Shown: positions 1 through 11,200 of the stretch, piece after piece | Layout: each line of letters starts with the position of its first letter | Position numbering within the stretch: the stretch's first letter is position 1 | Position numbers and translations under genes: made by a program | The notes under the pieces: model-generated | The model's database searches: none | The model's input: only the letters and a program-made list of their open reading frames with translations | What the model was told of the DNA's origin: nothing | Assembly (NCBI GenBank): GCA_018350325.1 | Contig: JAEVLN010000006.1 | Location: 1,697,193-1,761,192 of the forward strand | DNA length: 64,000 nt | Direction of reading: 5' to 3' | Source: Globodera rostochiensis | Taxonomy: Eukaryota > Nematoda > Chromadorea > Rhabditida > Heteroderidae

Positions 1-510
1 GAAATGTCTTGGTTCAATGGTTAGGCGACATGCCTTGGTCAGAGCTTTGGCAAGGTGTCATCAAAGGTTAGGCGAAATGTCTTGGTTCAAAGGGTTCAAA
101 GGTTAAGCGACATGTCTTGGTGCAGAGCTTTGGCAAGGTGTCATCAAAGGTTAGGCGAAATGTCTTGGTTCAATGGTTAGGCGACATGCCTTGGTCAGAG
201 CTTTGGCAAGGTGTCATCAAAGGTTAGGCGAAATGTCTTGGTTCAAAGGGTTCAAAGGTTAAGCGACATGTCTTGGTGCAGAGCTTTGGCAAGGTGTCAT
301 CAAAGGTTAGGCGAAATGTCTTGGTTCAATGGTCATCAAAGGTTGGCAAATGTCTTGGTTCAAAGGTTAGGCGAAATGTCTTGGTTCAATGGTTAGGCGA
401 CATGCCTTGGTCAGAGCTTTGGCAAGGTGTCATCAAAGGTTAGGCGAAATGTCTTGGCTCAAAGGTTAGGCGACATGTCTTGGTTCAGAGCTTTGGCAAG
501 GTGTCAGCGT
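1..510. repeat. Higher-order tandem repeat, 156-bp period
   Basis: Short related motifs (GGCGAAATGTCTTGGTTCAA, GGCGACATGCCTTGG, AGAGCTTTGGCAAGGTGTC) recur in a fixed order. The block starting at position 1 is repeated from 157 and partly again from 313, giving a 156-bp higher-order period. The last copies are rearranged and the array ends near 510. Its short open frames are translations of the repeat and are not taken as genes. The array continues beyond the left edge. Confidence 0.85.
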
Positions 511-571
511 TAAGATTTCGCTTAAATGTCACTGTTTACAATAAATAACTCATCTTGTATATTTGATACAG

Positions 572-3089
572 ATCAAAATTGACACCAATTTCCAAAATTG
601 GTTATGAACTGGACTTTCTGAAAACAATTCAAAACATCGCTTCAATGGACAAAATTGAGTTTATAAAACGCAAGAAAATTCCGTTGTTAACGAATTGGAT
701 ACTTTTCAAATTGCTTTTTATATTGGCGATTCGTTTGTCTTCGCAAATTGAGCAAAATGATTTAGCTGAAGAATATTTGAAGACATTTTTATTCGCCATC
801 AATCAAAGTTTTATGACTTCAAGCATAAATTATGGGTAAATATAATTAATATTTAACAGAGAATTTTTAGTTTATTTTATTTTAGTTTTTTTGGATTAAA
901 AATCAGAAACATACATAAAATGGTGGAAATAAATTTGCCAACTTGGAAATTGCCCTATTTCATTTATTTGGAAAATAGAAAAGAGTTGGAACAGGAGAAC
1001 GCCTTAGGTCAGTGAGTGTTTTTAATTCATTTAAAAAATTCGAATATATTTTGTTATTTTGAATTTATATTTAATTTATACTAGAGTTGGCCGGGATCGG
1101 GATTTTTGGTAAAAACCGGGATCGGGATTGACCGGGATCGTGAAAGCCGGGATCGGAATCAGCATGTTGAACCGGGACCGGGATCGGGATTTTGCCTTTC
1201 AAAAACCGGGATCGGGATTAATCGGGATTACGACCTTTCAAAAACCGGGATCGGGATTGACCGGGATCGTGAAAGCCGGGATCGGAATCAGCATGTTGAA
1301 CCGGGACCGGGATCGGGATTTTGCCTTTCAAAAACCGGGATCGGGATTAATCGGGATTACGACCTTTCAAAAACCGGGATCGGGATTGACCGGGATCGTG
1401 AAAGCCGGGATCGGGATCGGGATCAGCATGTTGAACCGGTACCGGGACCGGGATTTTGCCTTTTCAAAAACCGAGATCGGGATTAATCGGGATTACGACC
1501 TTTCGAAAACCGGGATCGGGATCCAAAACCGGGAAAATCCCGCCCGATCCCGACCGGGATCCCGATTCCGGCCAACTTTAATTTATACTTTTTAACAGAA
1601 AAATTCAAATTTATTCATTCATTGTCCAAATATTCACTGACAATGTATGAACTCATAAAAATGGCCAATATGCTTGGCGAAGTAAACGACGCACAAATTT
1701 GGATCAGCCCGTCGGACCCCGAAATTTTTCTAAAAGTTTTGAAATATTTGACGGGACAGGAAAAGCCTACGGAAAAAATAAAAGTGCCAATTCAAAATGA
1801 GTTTTGTATTTTGGCATATTTTGTTGAAGATTTATTGGGAGAAGCGGTGGAAAAAAACAATTTTCCGGTCCACGAGGCTATTGAATTGACTTCAAATTTT
1901 GTTTTGGAAAAACAGAAATTCTGCGATGAAAAGCCGTGCGTTAAATTTATTTAAAATATTTTTTAAACAATTGTCAATTTAGCTAACTAATTACCTAAAT
2001 TAAAATAAAAATTTGTGATTTAACAGACAACATTTTCGGGATAATATGTTACGATACGCTCATGGAATTCAAGCCGACATCGACCCCCAAAAAGGTTTGT
2101 TTGATTACTTAGTGCATTCACCAACCCCCCGACCTCCCCGATCCACGACTTTTTTTAGGTCGGGGATCGGTGGGTGAGAACAGCCCTAAAGATCGGAATA
2201 CCTGAGTAAAGAATAGGCAAAATGGTAACCGCCCGCGGGTTGGACTCGAACCCACGACCTCCACACAATCCGTGGGCAGAGCTCTTCCAACTGAGCTACC
2301 CCGGGTTTCGGCTCTCGGATTTCGGGTAACCCGGAGCAACCCTGTTACACACTGTCAGATATGGCAACCAGCCCCAAAATAGTGCCATTTTTATGGCAAT
2401 TTTTCTTAAGGAATTCAAAAAAAAAAAAAACTATTTTTGAGGAGAGGAGGCTCCGCCGAGAAATTTGAATGTTCGATTTAATTTATTAAGAAATTTGCAA
2501 CCAAAATTTTAAAATACGATAATTTTTTAAGCTTTTTTTTTGAGGATCAAGGAGGAGTCTTATTTTCGGGAATTCTTAAAAAATAAGAAAATTGTGGCAT
2601 AATTGTGACAGGTGTGGAAATGTGGCAAAAAAAGTGGGAAATTTCCAAAATATTGTTTCCTATCGTTACAACAAAACTTGGCCGCTTTTTGCTATTATAT
2701 TATCTTAAAAGTTCAAACTTTTTGTTTAGTTTTCTAAGTGTTTTTTTTTTCTTTCAGAATTACAACAAATTATCTCTGCAATAATTGAAGAACTCGAAGA
2801 GATGCTGCAAAATGGTAACTGGAATTATGCAAATCTAAATGCTATGAAAAAAGTTGAATGGTCACTGCTCAAATTTGATCTTGAACATATCGGACAAATT
2901 GACAATTGGAAACAAATTGACAAATTGCGGGACGAATGGAATAAATTGTATAACAAATGGTTTTCCAACAAAAATGACGAAAATGAGCCGGATTTTGCAA
3001 TATTGATGGAAAAAATGAAGCAAGCTTTAGAGAAAATCGGAATTAATTGTTCCGCTCTTGGGCCAAGTTTGAAGCATCCAAAAGTTTAA
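572..3089 (+). CDS. Unknown multi-exon protein, 5' end outside the window
   Basis: Five exons can be joined in phase: 572-835, 886-1007, 1599-1935, 2027-2094 and 2758-3089, ending at TAA with ..SLKHPKV. The first exon begins at an acceptor after TTTGATACAG, so upstream exons are missing, either outside the window or lost in the repeat array. The joined product is about 370 residues, helical and charged, with a region (YELIKMANMLGEVNDAQIW, then FLKVLKYLTGQEKPTEKIKV) that I do not recognise. The 3' part (ELQQIISAIIEELEEML) looks like a coiled coil. Intron 2 holds a hAT-type MITE and intron 4 holds a tRNA-like sequence. The donor of exon 3 (GTGCGT at 1936) was chosen because it restores the frame into exon 4; reading on instead gives a stop at 1952. 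No function is proposed. Confidence 0.6.
1082..1580. mobile_element. hAT-type non-autonomous element (499 bp) in an intron
   Basis: Ends TAGAGTTGG / CCAACTTTA form an imperfect terminal inverted repeat and are flanked by an exact 8-bp duplication ATTTATAC (1074-1081 and 1581-1588), the hAT signature. The inside is a tandem array built on CCGGGATCGGGAT with a period of about 120 bp and codes for nothing credible. Confidence 0.8.
2232..2305 (-). tRNA. tRNA-like sequence, non-canonical anticodon arm
   Basis: On the minus strand a box A (TAGCTCAGTTGG) and a box B (GGTTCGAGTCC) are spaced as in a tRNA. 7-nt ends pair with one G-G mismatch, and the T-stem has one mismatch. The interval left for the anticodon arm is 19 nt instead of 17, and the best hairpin there (CCAC/GTGG) encloses GGATTGT, which lacks the usual pyrimidine-U before the anticodon. 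No anticodon can be assigned. A tRNA pseudogene or a tRNA-derived SINE head is as likely as a working tRNA. It lies in an intron of the gene on the plus strand. Confidence 0.45.
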
Positions 3090-4132
3090 AATAATCACCA
3101 CCTTAGCGTTGCCGAGAAAATTTGTATTTATTAATAAAAAAAAAATTAGAAACAAAAAATTGCGATTTTTACACCCTTTTAAGCTATATTTTTTAAGAAA
3201 AAAAGAAGACACCGTAGGGATCGGATTATGGTCAAGTTTAAAAGTGCATATTTTTCATATTTAGGGGGTTCGTGCATATTTTGGCATTTTTGACCAAAAA
3301 TTCAAGAAAATGCATCCAAAATCATGGGGTTTTGGCTCTTTTTTAATAAGGGACGGATATGGTTTTTCGGAATGTCAACGGATACGGACGGATAACGGAT
3401 ATGAGATTTTGGGGGCGGACGGATACAAAAATTCGTATCCGTGCCCACGCCTGGTTTCGTCTACTTTCTCCGAGGTCGGAATTCCGGCCGATCACCACAT
3501 TCGCCCACCCCCGAATCACTCCCCGGGGAGCACCAGGGCATCCCGATCGCCCCCATCAACGCGATCGCGGTGGTGCCGTTAGCGCACAACTTTGTGCCGA
3601 TCACCAGTTTTGCTCCCCCCTCTTGGGCAATGGGACCGTTCAGCGTCCGCACGAGCAGCGAGAGGAGGCTCGTTCATTCCCAACTCGTTCCCCATGGTGA
3701 CTTAAAAAGTTTAAAGCCTCACATCTCAACCCCGGCGGGCATTTTGCAAAAACTAAGTGTAAAAACCAAGGGTGTTTTATTCCGAAACTCTACGGACACC
3801 TGCTGAATAGCTTCCTTTTGTTATGGGAAATTTCCAGCATTAACCGAATGAACACTTGAATTCATTTATTTTGTATTACAATTATTTAAAGTCATTTTGT
3901 GAACATTTTTGTTCCTGACGGAGTTGCCCTTTTTGGTCGGGGACGCAGTTGGCTGGGACGCAGTTGGCTGAGACGCAGTTGGCTGGGACGCAGTTGGCTG
4001 GGACGCAGTTGGCTGGGACGCAGTTGGCGGGACGCAGTTGACCCACCCGCCCATTTCTTGCGTTAAGCTATAGTGTTGGACCAATTTGCTTAACAAATTA
4101 CTCAAAAATCATATTTGCTTCAACAAAAACAA
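3090..4132. other. Intergenic stretch with an unresolved GC-rich block
   Basis: Between the unknown gene and F-box-like gene 1. About 3440-3800 is GC-rich against its surroundings and open in overlapping frames on both strands: plus 3441-3806 (..GIPIAPINAIAVVPL..) and minus 3461-3652. I recognise neither. Base composition and abrupt borders suggest a fragment of a transposon or processed gene rather than a resident gene. A minisatellite follows at 3941-4040. Confidence 0.4.
3941..4040. repeat. 15-bp minisatellite
   Basis: Six to seven head-to-tail copies of GGGACGCAGTTGGCT with small variants. The period is divisible by three, so the minus strand reads as a TASQP repeat. It lies just upstream of the F-box-like gene start and is not taken as coding. 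Confidence 0.85.
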
Positions 4133-6854
4133 ATGTCGGGCAATCCGAAGAAAGTGGAGAAACGGCTTAAAGAAATGTGAGTTTTTTTGCATATTCAAAA
4201 CCAAATGGTAGACGAGCAGGGAGGGGACGGAACCCTGGGATGTTTTCAGTGTCAAAAAAAAACAAAAATTTAAATTTTCAGTTTCATTAGTGCCGACGTT
4301 TTGTTCGGAGTCTTCACATTTTGTTGCCCTTTTGTGCTTGGACTAAAAGTGGCACTGATCAGCGATCGATTTGATCGTTTGGTGGACGCGCATTTCAAAT
4401 TGAAGGAATGGTCGTTGGGCAATTTGGAAATTCGTCGCGCAGCCAAAGGGAATGGCGCTGAAATTGTCAAACGCGTTGGCCATGAAGTTGAGCGTCGGCT
4501 GCAAATTCCACAAGAGCCGCTTCCCGACAAAGTGATCGGATTTGAATGCCTTGAAATAAGGTCATTATTGTCGGTTTAATTTGAAATCATTAATTGGGCA
4601 TAATTACTTAATATGGTCACAACTAGAGCCCGGACTTGAGCTTCGAGCGAGACTCGAGACGAGATTCTCGAAAAAATCTCGGGTCTCGAAAAATCTCGAA
4701 AATTCAATTTTATTCGAGACGAGATGTTGAGACGAGATTTTTCGAAAATCTCGTCGAGATTTTTCGAGATCTCGAGACGAGATTCTCGTCTCGACCGGGC
4801 TCTAGTCACAACTCAAAAACCGTACCAATCGACTCTCTCTCTCTCTCTCTTTCTCTAAGCCTAACGCGCGAATCCGCAAAAAATTTTGCGCGGACGCAAC
4901 AATGAAGAAATTTATGGCCACTAAAAGTTGGCCAAAAACCATAGGGAGGAAGGACCCTTTTGGTCAAAATTTTTAAGAAATTTTTTTCTAAAAATTATCT
5001 CTCTGAAAATATGTTATTTGATGCGCTGATTTCGAATTTGTCATTAGAAACTAAAAATTGTGAATTTAAAGCGGTTTTTGAATCGGTTGAAATTTAACGG
5101 CTTTTTAAGTAACTCGCCCCCCAGTGGCGCTTTTTTTGGCCAACTTTGAGGGGCCATAACTTACTTCATAGTTGCGTCCGCGCAAAATTTTTTGTAGATT
5201 CGTGCTCAGCTCGACGAGAGGAGTCGATTGGTATATGATTTAACGGCTTTTGAGTTCTGACACCATATTAAGTAGTTATTCCAAAGTTTGTTCAATTTTA
5301 CATATATTTTTAGGTACATTGATCAAAGTGTGATCGAATTTCTTCAAAGCATTCGCCGACTTTTCGACTCCAAAGCGATCATTCTTTGCATCGGAACACC
5401 CTACACCCAAACTCGCTGTTGGGAAATCATTTGGCACCGGATTTGGCCATTGATCAATGACAACATTTGCGCATTTGTTATGCATTCCACCGATCTCGAT
5501 CATTTGCGCCAATTCTCGCCGACCGTTTTTGGCGATTGCCCAAAACTCCGTACGATTCATTCCGTTTATGTGTTTCCCGAGTTCCCGGCCGTTGATCGTG
5601 CCGGCACTTCTTCTGGCCAAGCTTTGGCCAAATGGTTGCACACGCCCCGCGGGGATGGCCACCTGCCGAAGGTGTTGAAATGCAGGCCTTGGTGGGAAAG
5701 CATGGGCGGACTCAAGCTGGTGCTTTTTTGAATTTGCTTTTAAAATTTAAATTCCTTTATTCCATTTTCGGCATTTGCCAATTCGGCCAATCCTCTCAAT
5801 TTCATCATATGTTTGCGGACTGGGCACTTTGTGCAATTTGAACTGAAAAACAATTTGACGGGCGAGCGATTGGAGTTGCGATGCTTTGACAAAGACAATT
5901 GGCTGTTGGTTCGTTGTCCAATTGAGCGCGATGAAGCGCAATGGGCCGAGTGGGAGCAGGCGGCGGTGGCGTGGGATTGGAGTTGTCAGTGGAATCGCAT
6001 CTACATTAGGTTCAATGACAGTGATTTAGGCCACTTTTGTAGACGGGGGTATGAGCTTTTGTTAAAATGCAAAACCATATGAGGGAGCCGCCTTTAGTTT
6101 TCAAGAATAAGATTTTTTCAAAAATTTCAATCAACCCCCCCCCCTTCGGCGTTTTTCGGCACTTTTATAGACGGGCGTATGAGTTTTTTAAAACGCGAAA
6201 AATTTCACATACCCCCCCCCCTCCTCCCCCGCCCTTATAAAATCAGGACAAAATCACTAATGGACAAAATCCCTAACAAGCCAAAAGCGGACGAAATCTG
6301 TGCCCAATTAGTGATTTCGTCCGCTTTTGGCTTATTAGGGATTTTGTCCATTAGTGATTTTGTCAGAAAAAGTGATGAATGCCAAAAACTTTTGGTTTTC
6401 CTGATACATCGACTCCTCGCGAAGTCCGGGCTCTACTCAAAAGTCGTTTTATTTAATTTTCAAAAATCCGATTTAAATTGTCAATTTTTAATTTTCAATT
6501 GAAAAATTCGTAATCAGTGCATCAAATAGGTATCAGACAATTTTTTAGTGACCAAAAAAGGGTCCCTCCCCCCAATGGGTTTTAAAAATTTGAACCACTG
6601 GTTTCTTAATCAAAATTTTGATAACCATTCGATTTGTCTCAACGAGGGGAGTTGATTGATATATACATAAGATCAGTCGCGGGATGACGAAAAAATGATC
6701 AGAAAAATTTGAAAAAATCAAATTTTTGAGATTTCAAAATTTGCCGGATTTCCGGACTTTTTTTGGCATCCGGTTACATTCCTGTTTCAGACTGCTTGAC
6801 AGAGAGCTTGACGCAAACGAAGGCCCGAGTGAGCCCAAAGAGATAACGAACTGA
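4133..6854 (+). CDS. F-box-like family protein, copy 1 (one splice acceptor lost)
   Basis: Paralog of the gene at 40264-44076, with the same five-exon structure: 4133-4176, 4282-4560, 5314-5719, 5771-6048 and 6791-6854 (356 residues if all are joined). It begins [14 protein letters not shown], then an F-box-like segment ([23 protein letters not shown]), then blocks shared with copy 2: [74 protein letters not shown], and the tail [10 protein letters not shown] know this family as a large cyst-nematode expansion usually labelled F-box; substrates are unknown. The acceptor before exon 4 reads ATTTTCG instead of ATTTTAG as in copy 2, and there is no AG anywhere in intron 3. Without splicing, translation stops at TGA shortly after 5719. 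Exon 4's end also runs into repeat sequence. It may be a pseudogene or make a shortened protein. Intron 2 carries a hAT MITE. Confidence 0.75.
4624..4804. mobile_element. hAT-type MITE (181 bp) in intron 2 of F-box-like gene 1
   Basis: Terminal inverted repeats TAGAGCCCGG / CCGGGCTCTA and an exact 8-bp target duplication GTCACAAC (4616-4623, 4805-4812). The interior is a run of near-palindromic CGAGACGAGATTCTCG motifs, able to fold into a strong hairpin. Non-coding. Confidence 0.9.
6247..6364. repeat. Long hairpin (about 52-bp arms), MITE-like
   Basis: The sequence from GACAAAATCACTAATGG to CGGACGAAATC is followed after a short spacer by its inverse complement (GATTTCGTCCGCTTTTGG .. CCATTAGTGATTTTGTC). 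The same words (AGCCAAAAGCGG, ACAAAATCCCTAAC) build the 102-bp tandem array at 49005-49680 and reappear near 50090 and 54750, so all belong to one element family. It lies in intron 4 of F-box-like gene 1. Confidence 0.8.
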
Positions 6855-8274
6855 GGGGGGACGGGGATTCCCGGTCTCATCCCCGCCGGGGACAGGGATA
6901 AAAATGCACCCCCAGAGACACTAGGTATTTTGCCTCTAGTCACATAAATTTTCAAATATTTTTAAATTAAAATGCGCGCAAAAAAGACGCCTACCGGACC
7001 GTAGGTCGAAAGGGGTTTGAGTGCCGAATGCTTTATAACTTCTTCAACCTAAACCAATTAGGTCAAACATTATACCAAATGAAAGCTCTCGATGAGGAGA
7101 TGCAATTAATAAGCAAAAACTGAGAGATCTGATAATTATGAAAAAAGTTATGGCCAGAAAACCTCCTAAAATGGCCATTTTTTGAGTTTTCACTTTTTTA
7201 AGCATTGTCCAATCACTTAGCTTTAACTTAATGATAACTCTAACTCATCGCAAGCTTTCATTTGGCATTATGTTCGACCTAATCGGTTTAGATTGAAGAA
7301 AGTTACAACACTTTCGACCTTCGAACTGGATGCGAAAAAGGACATTGACAGACTGAACATTCAAATTGTTGCGTTATCCTTCCCAATATGGTTTTGTTTT
7401 CCTGCTTGCTTGAGGCCACGTTTTTTATTTCAAAAAATTGTGGCACATTTTTACGTCCTTGGATTCCAAGGACAGTCCTTGGAAATGGACCCTCGATCTT
7501 GGAAAACGGAAAATGTCCTTATTTCCAAGAATGTCCTTGGAAAATGAACATGTCTGTCCTTAAGAATTGTCGTTACCCGATGGAAGCCCTGTAGTAGTAT
7601 AAAATAGTTCAGCAGGGCACCGTGTCGCCCTTGAACTGATAATATGGAGCAAATATCGAATTTGTTGTTTTTTTCATTTTCAATTGGGTTTTTATGCCTT
7701 TCTGTTCTCTTCTCTTTTTTTTTTGTTGTGAATAAGAGTATTTCCCAAAAATCAACTTGTGGGTTTAAAAGCATGCTCGCGAGACCGTTTTTTATTGCAA
7801 AAAAAAGTGTGGCACATTTTAGCGAGACAAAAAGAAATTGTGCAAACAAATAAATACGTTGAAACAAAAAACAAAGAAGATTGTAATTTTGGGCAATGAA
7901 AGATATCGAAGACGGAAGGCGGAAGAAAAGTTGTTGAGTTCAAATTGTGTGGTTGGGCGAGGAGATCACAACGAAACGGCATTTTTTGTTATCATTTTGT
8001 TTGGTCTAAAAGAGTGCGGATTTTAAGAAAGAAATTGCCAATCACTATGGAAAAAAATTCCTCTTTTTGGTACTAAAATGTTAGCCAAACGAAATGTCAA
8101 AAATAAATGTATAATACACATGCACGGCATGGGAGTGGGGGCCTAAACAGAAAGTAGAAGACAGAGGGGGAGGAATCAAAATTCCGAGAATCATCAACAC
8201 CAACTGCACGCTGTCCTCCACCAGCAGCAGAACATCAACGAGCTGTTCCAGTGCAGCTGCAACTGCCGCCACCG
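6855..8274. other. Intergenic stretch, repeats only
   Basis: Between the end of F-box-like gene 1 and the stop of the kinase gene. About 7005-7320 is an inverted repeat: CCTAAACCAATTAGGTC and ACCAAATGAAAGC on the left match CGACCTAATCGGTTTAG and GCTTTCATTTGGCA on the right, suggesting a palindromic MITE. At 7460-7560 the phrase AAGGACAGTCCTTGGAAATG and variants recur. No convincing gene was seen on either strand. Confidence 0.5.
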
Positions 8275-11200
8275 CTATGTGTAGCCGCGGGTGTAAATGG
8301 TGCAGCGGACATTGCGCGCTTGGCCGCCAACTCCAGCGGTTTCTGATTCGAACTGACGACGCCGCCACACCTACACGAGCAGCACACGGGAATGGCATTT
8401 TCTGCTGTTCCATTAATTGCCCACCCCGACTCACCGACTGGTTCACCTCCGTGCGCAATAAGTTCGACAGCTCCTCCAAACGACGCCGATCCGCTGAAAA
8501 CGAAGGACAAAATTTTGAAAAAGAAAATTTTTTCTTAACGTAGGAAAAATAAAAAGAGGAATAACATCGCAAATGTAATTTTTGGCAAATTTTTCTTAAC
8601 AAATTGAGTCAAAAATCTCAAAAAATTTCCCGGACCTCTCCCATTTCTAAAAAGCATCAAAAAATAAGAGAATTTTTAATATTTTGGCGCCAGCGCCCAA
8701 ATGACAACTTCGCAACGCTTAGGCCGACCCCCCCCCCTTGCTCATCTATGATAAATACGGTGATTTTTAAAAAAAAAATCATGATCAACGGAAAGGAATA
8801 GTTCGAATAGCTTCATCAATGTTTTTGTTCATGCCCACCTCTGCTCAACGGGTCGGCCTCCTTGACCTCTTCGAACTGGCCCCCTTCTGCTTTTTGCCTG
8901 GTGAGCAGCTTCAAGTCCAACTCGCGCGCCGTGCGCGCCCCTTCGTACACGTTGACGAAGCCGTTCCATCGCAATTCCAACCGCCATTTCCGATCACCGA
9001 CAACCTATGAAAAGGGAATACAAGCATAAAAACCCCAGATTTTTGACCGGGTTTTGTAATCCCCGTCCCATGCCAATTTATCCCGAATTAGCACAGATCA
9101 GAGATCATTGCTTCTGATCAGACCAGGGGATTAGTTTGATCAGACATTATAAAATTAGTAAATTTTAAAAAACCCAGCCCGGTACATTTCCGAAAAGTAC
9201 CAGCCCGGGTCCAACCGATTATCTGAACCATAGTCATAAAGCCCAAATTTTTGACCAGGGGGTTTTAATCGCAGATGCCAATTTATTACGGATTAGCGGA
9301 TAACGCCTTCTGATCAGACCAGGGAGTCAGTCTGATCAGTCTTCTCTGATCAGTTATTACAATTAATCGTAAATTTGATCAGTGTCCCCAAGCGCCGTCT
9401 CTTCCCTACCTCCTCGCAATAGGCCTGGTTGATTTTGCTCTCAGCCAGCCGGTAGAAGCCGCCCAGCGTTTGGTATGCCGCTCGTGCCAGCTGATTTGAT
9501 TCCAATGCCAACTCATCCTCACTAAACAATTGGAAAACTCACCGTTTTTTCCTGAATTTTGGTTTGCTAAAGGTCACACCTTCGTATTCTGGCCAACAGT
9601 TTGGCACGGCTGTTCTTCTTCACAAATGGGTCGCCTTTGGCCGGACATGGAGTGTACCTGCTGACCGGCTCGTACAGGCGCAACTTAAAGTTAAACAATT
9701 TAAAAACAGATTAAAATTAACAGTTGATAGATTAAATTTAATTAATTCTTTTAAAATTTTCATTCTTTCTTCTCACTTCTTGTGCCGTGCCGTCAACAGT
9801 GCGCCACAGCTCAACAATACACTCCACGGTGTTGTCCTTTTTTGAGCGAGTTTTCTCACAAATCACAGCCAAATGGAGTTTGTCCGCGCTCGTTGCGGGG
9901 TCGGGCCGACAAAAAGAGCACTTAAAATTGATTATTTAAATAATTAATCCAAACAAAAAAAGAATTTTGTTTTTTCGCGCACCCTTCCAAACTCGTTGAC
10001 GCCCACATAGTTGTGGAGATGCAAAGCGCTGGGCAATGGCCACCGGGTGGTCGCCGCCGTCGTCGTCGTCCGCCGCAAAGGCGATGCCGAATTTGTTGAT
10101 GCCGCTGTCGCCGCCGGCGGTGGACGAATGTTTTCCTTGCCGCGGGCATTGGTGGTGGTGGCGGGAGCAGAAAAAGCAGAGGCCGGAGGCGCTATCCTTG
10201 CCACAGGCAACACATTCTGGGGGTTGGAAAAATGTATTGCGCTTAAATATCCATTGCCATTCTCAGCGCAAGTACTGACTTTTGATCACAATTTTTTTTG
10301 TTGTTGAAATTGTGTCCTAATCCAAATATCAAGAACCAATCAGATCAGGGTCTGATCATTTTCTGAAAAAATGTAAATGACCAAAAAAGAATAAATGGGA
10401 CCAGTTGGGACATTTAAAAAAAACTTCTTTAGTCGCTGAACATTTGAATTGCAAAAAATGGCAAATTTAAAGTTTCAAAAAAGGCATGTTTCCCCACCTC
10501 AAAGCGACCAGAAGGTAGAGCAACCCGTGCCGATGCCACCGCCACCGGACGGCCCGAGTCCATCAGGCTGGCTGGACGGTTTGAACAAGTTGGACTGCAA
10601 TTTAGAAGAAATGTTGAAACTTAAGGCGCGCCCAACTCTCACCGATATGAGCATGTTCGGCACCGTCCCGTCTCGTCCAGCTGGGGATGGCGACAACGGC
10701 TGGTGCCACTTCGACTCGGATTCTGTGAAAAAAAGCTTTTGGAAATGTGCAAAATGTCGGTGTTATTCCAAAACTGGACTCGAAACAAATTTAACTCCCC
10801 TGGTAATTGATTTGAAAGCTTCTCTAATTAGAGCAGAGCTCGGCTTGAGGACCGATCGAAAATGTCGAACGGTCCGTGCACCAAATTAGAGCTCAGGTTG
10901 AGAATCGATCAAAAAATCCCCAAATAAATTTAACAGATAGAGATTTTGATCAAGAAAAAATATCAATAATTCGCGGTCCGAGCAAAAAATGTTCAGAAAT
11001 CAAATCAGAATCCGATTCTGATCAAATAACAAAATTTATTGATTGAATAAACACTGCTGATCTGACAGCGACATGTGTTGCCCACTCACATCGCTGCCCA
11101 ATGCTGAGTCTCTGTTGATGTCGACGAGTACTGCTCCAGCACCGCCACCGCGTACCTGTTGCTGATCAACACCGATGCCGCCACCACCAGTACCACCGCT

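Noticed and set aside
1..510. CRISPR-like array
   Set aside because: Repeats are contiguous and diverged without unique spacers, and the genome is eukaryotic.
1106..1595. Two overlapping plus-strand frames of 126 and 155 residues
   Set aside because: They are translations of the CCGGGATCGGG tandem repeat inside a hAT-type element.
10011..10307. Plus-strand frames over 10011-10307 (Val/Ala-rich)
   Set aside because: Antisense shadow of the GC-rich Ala/Thr/Pro-coding kinase tail exon.
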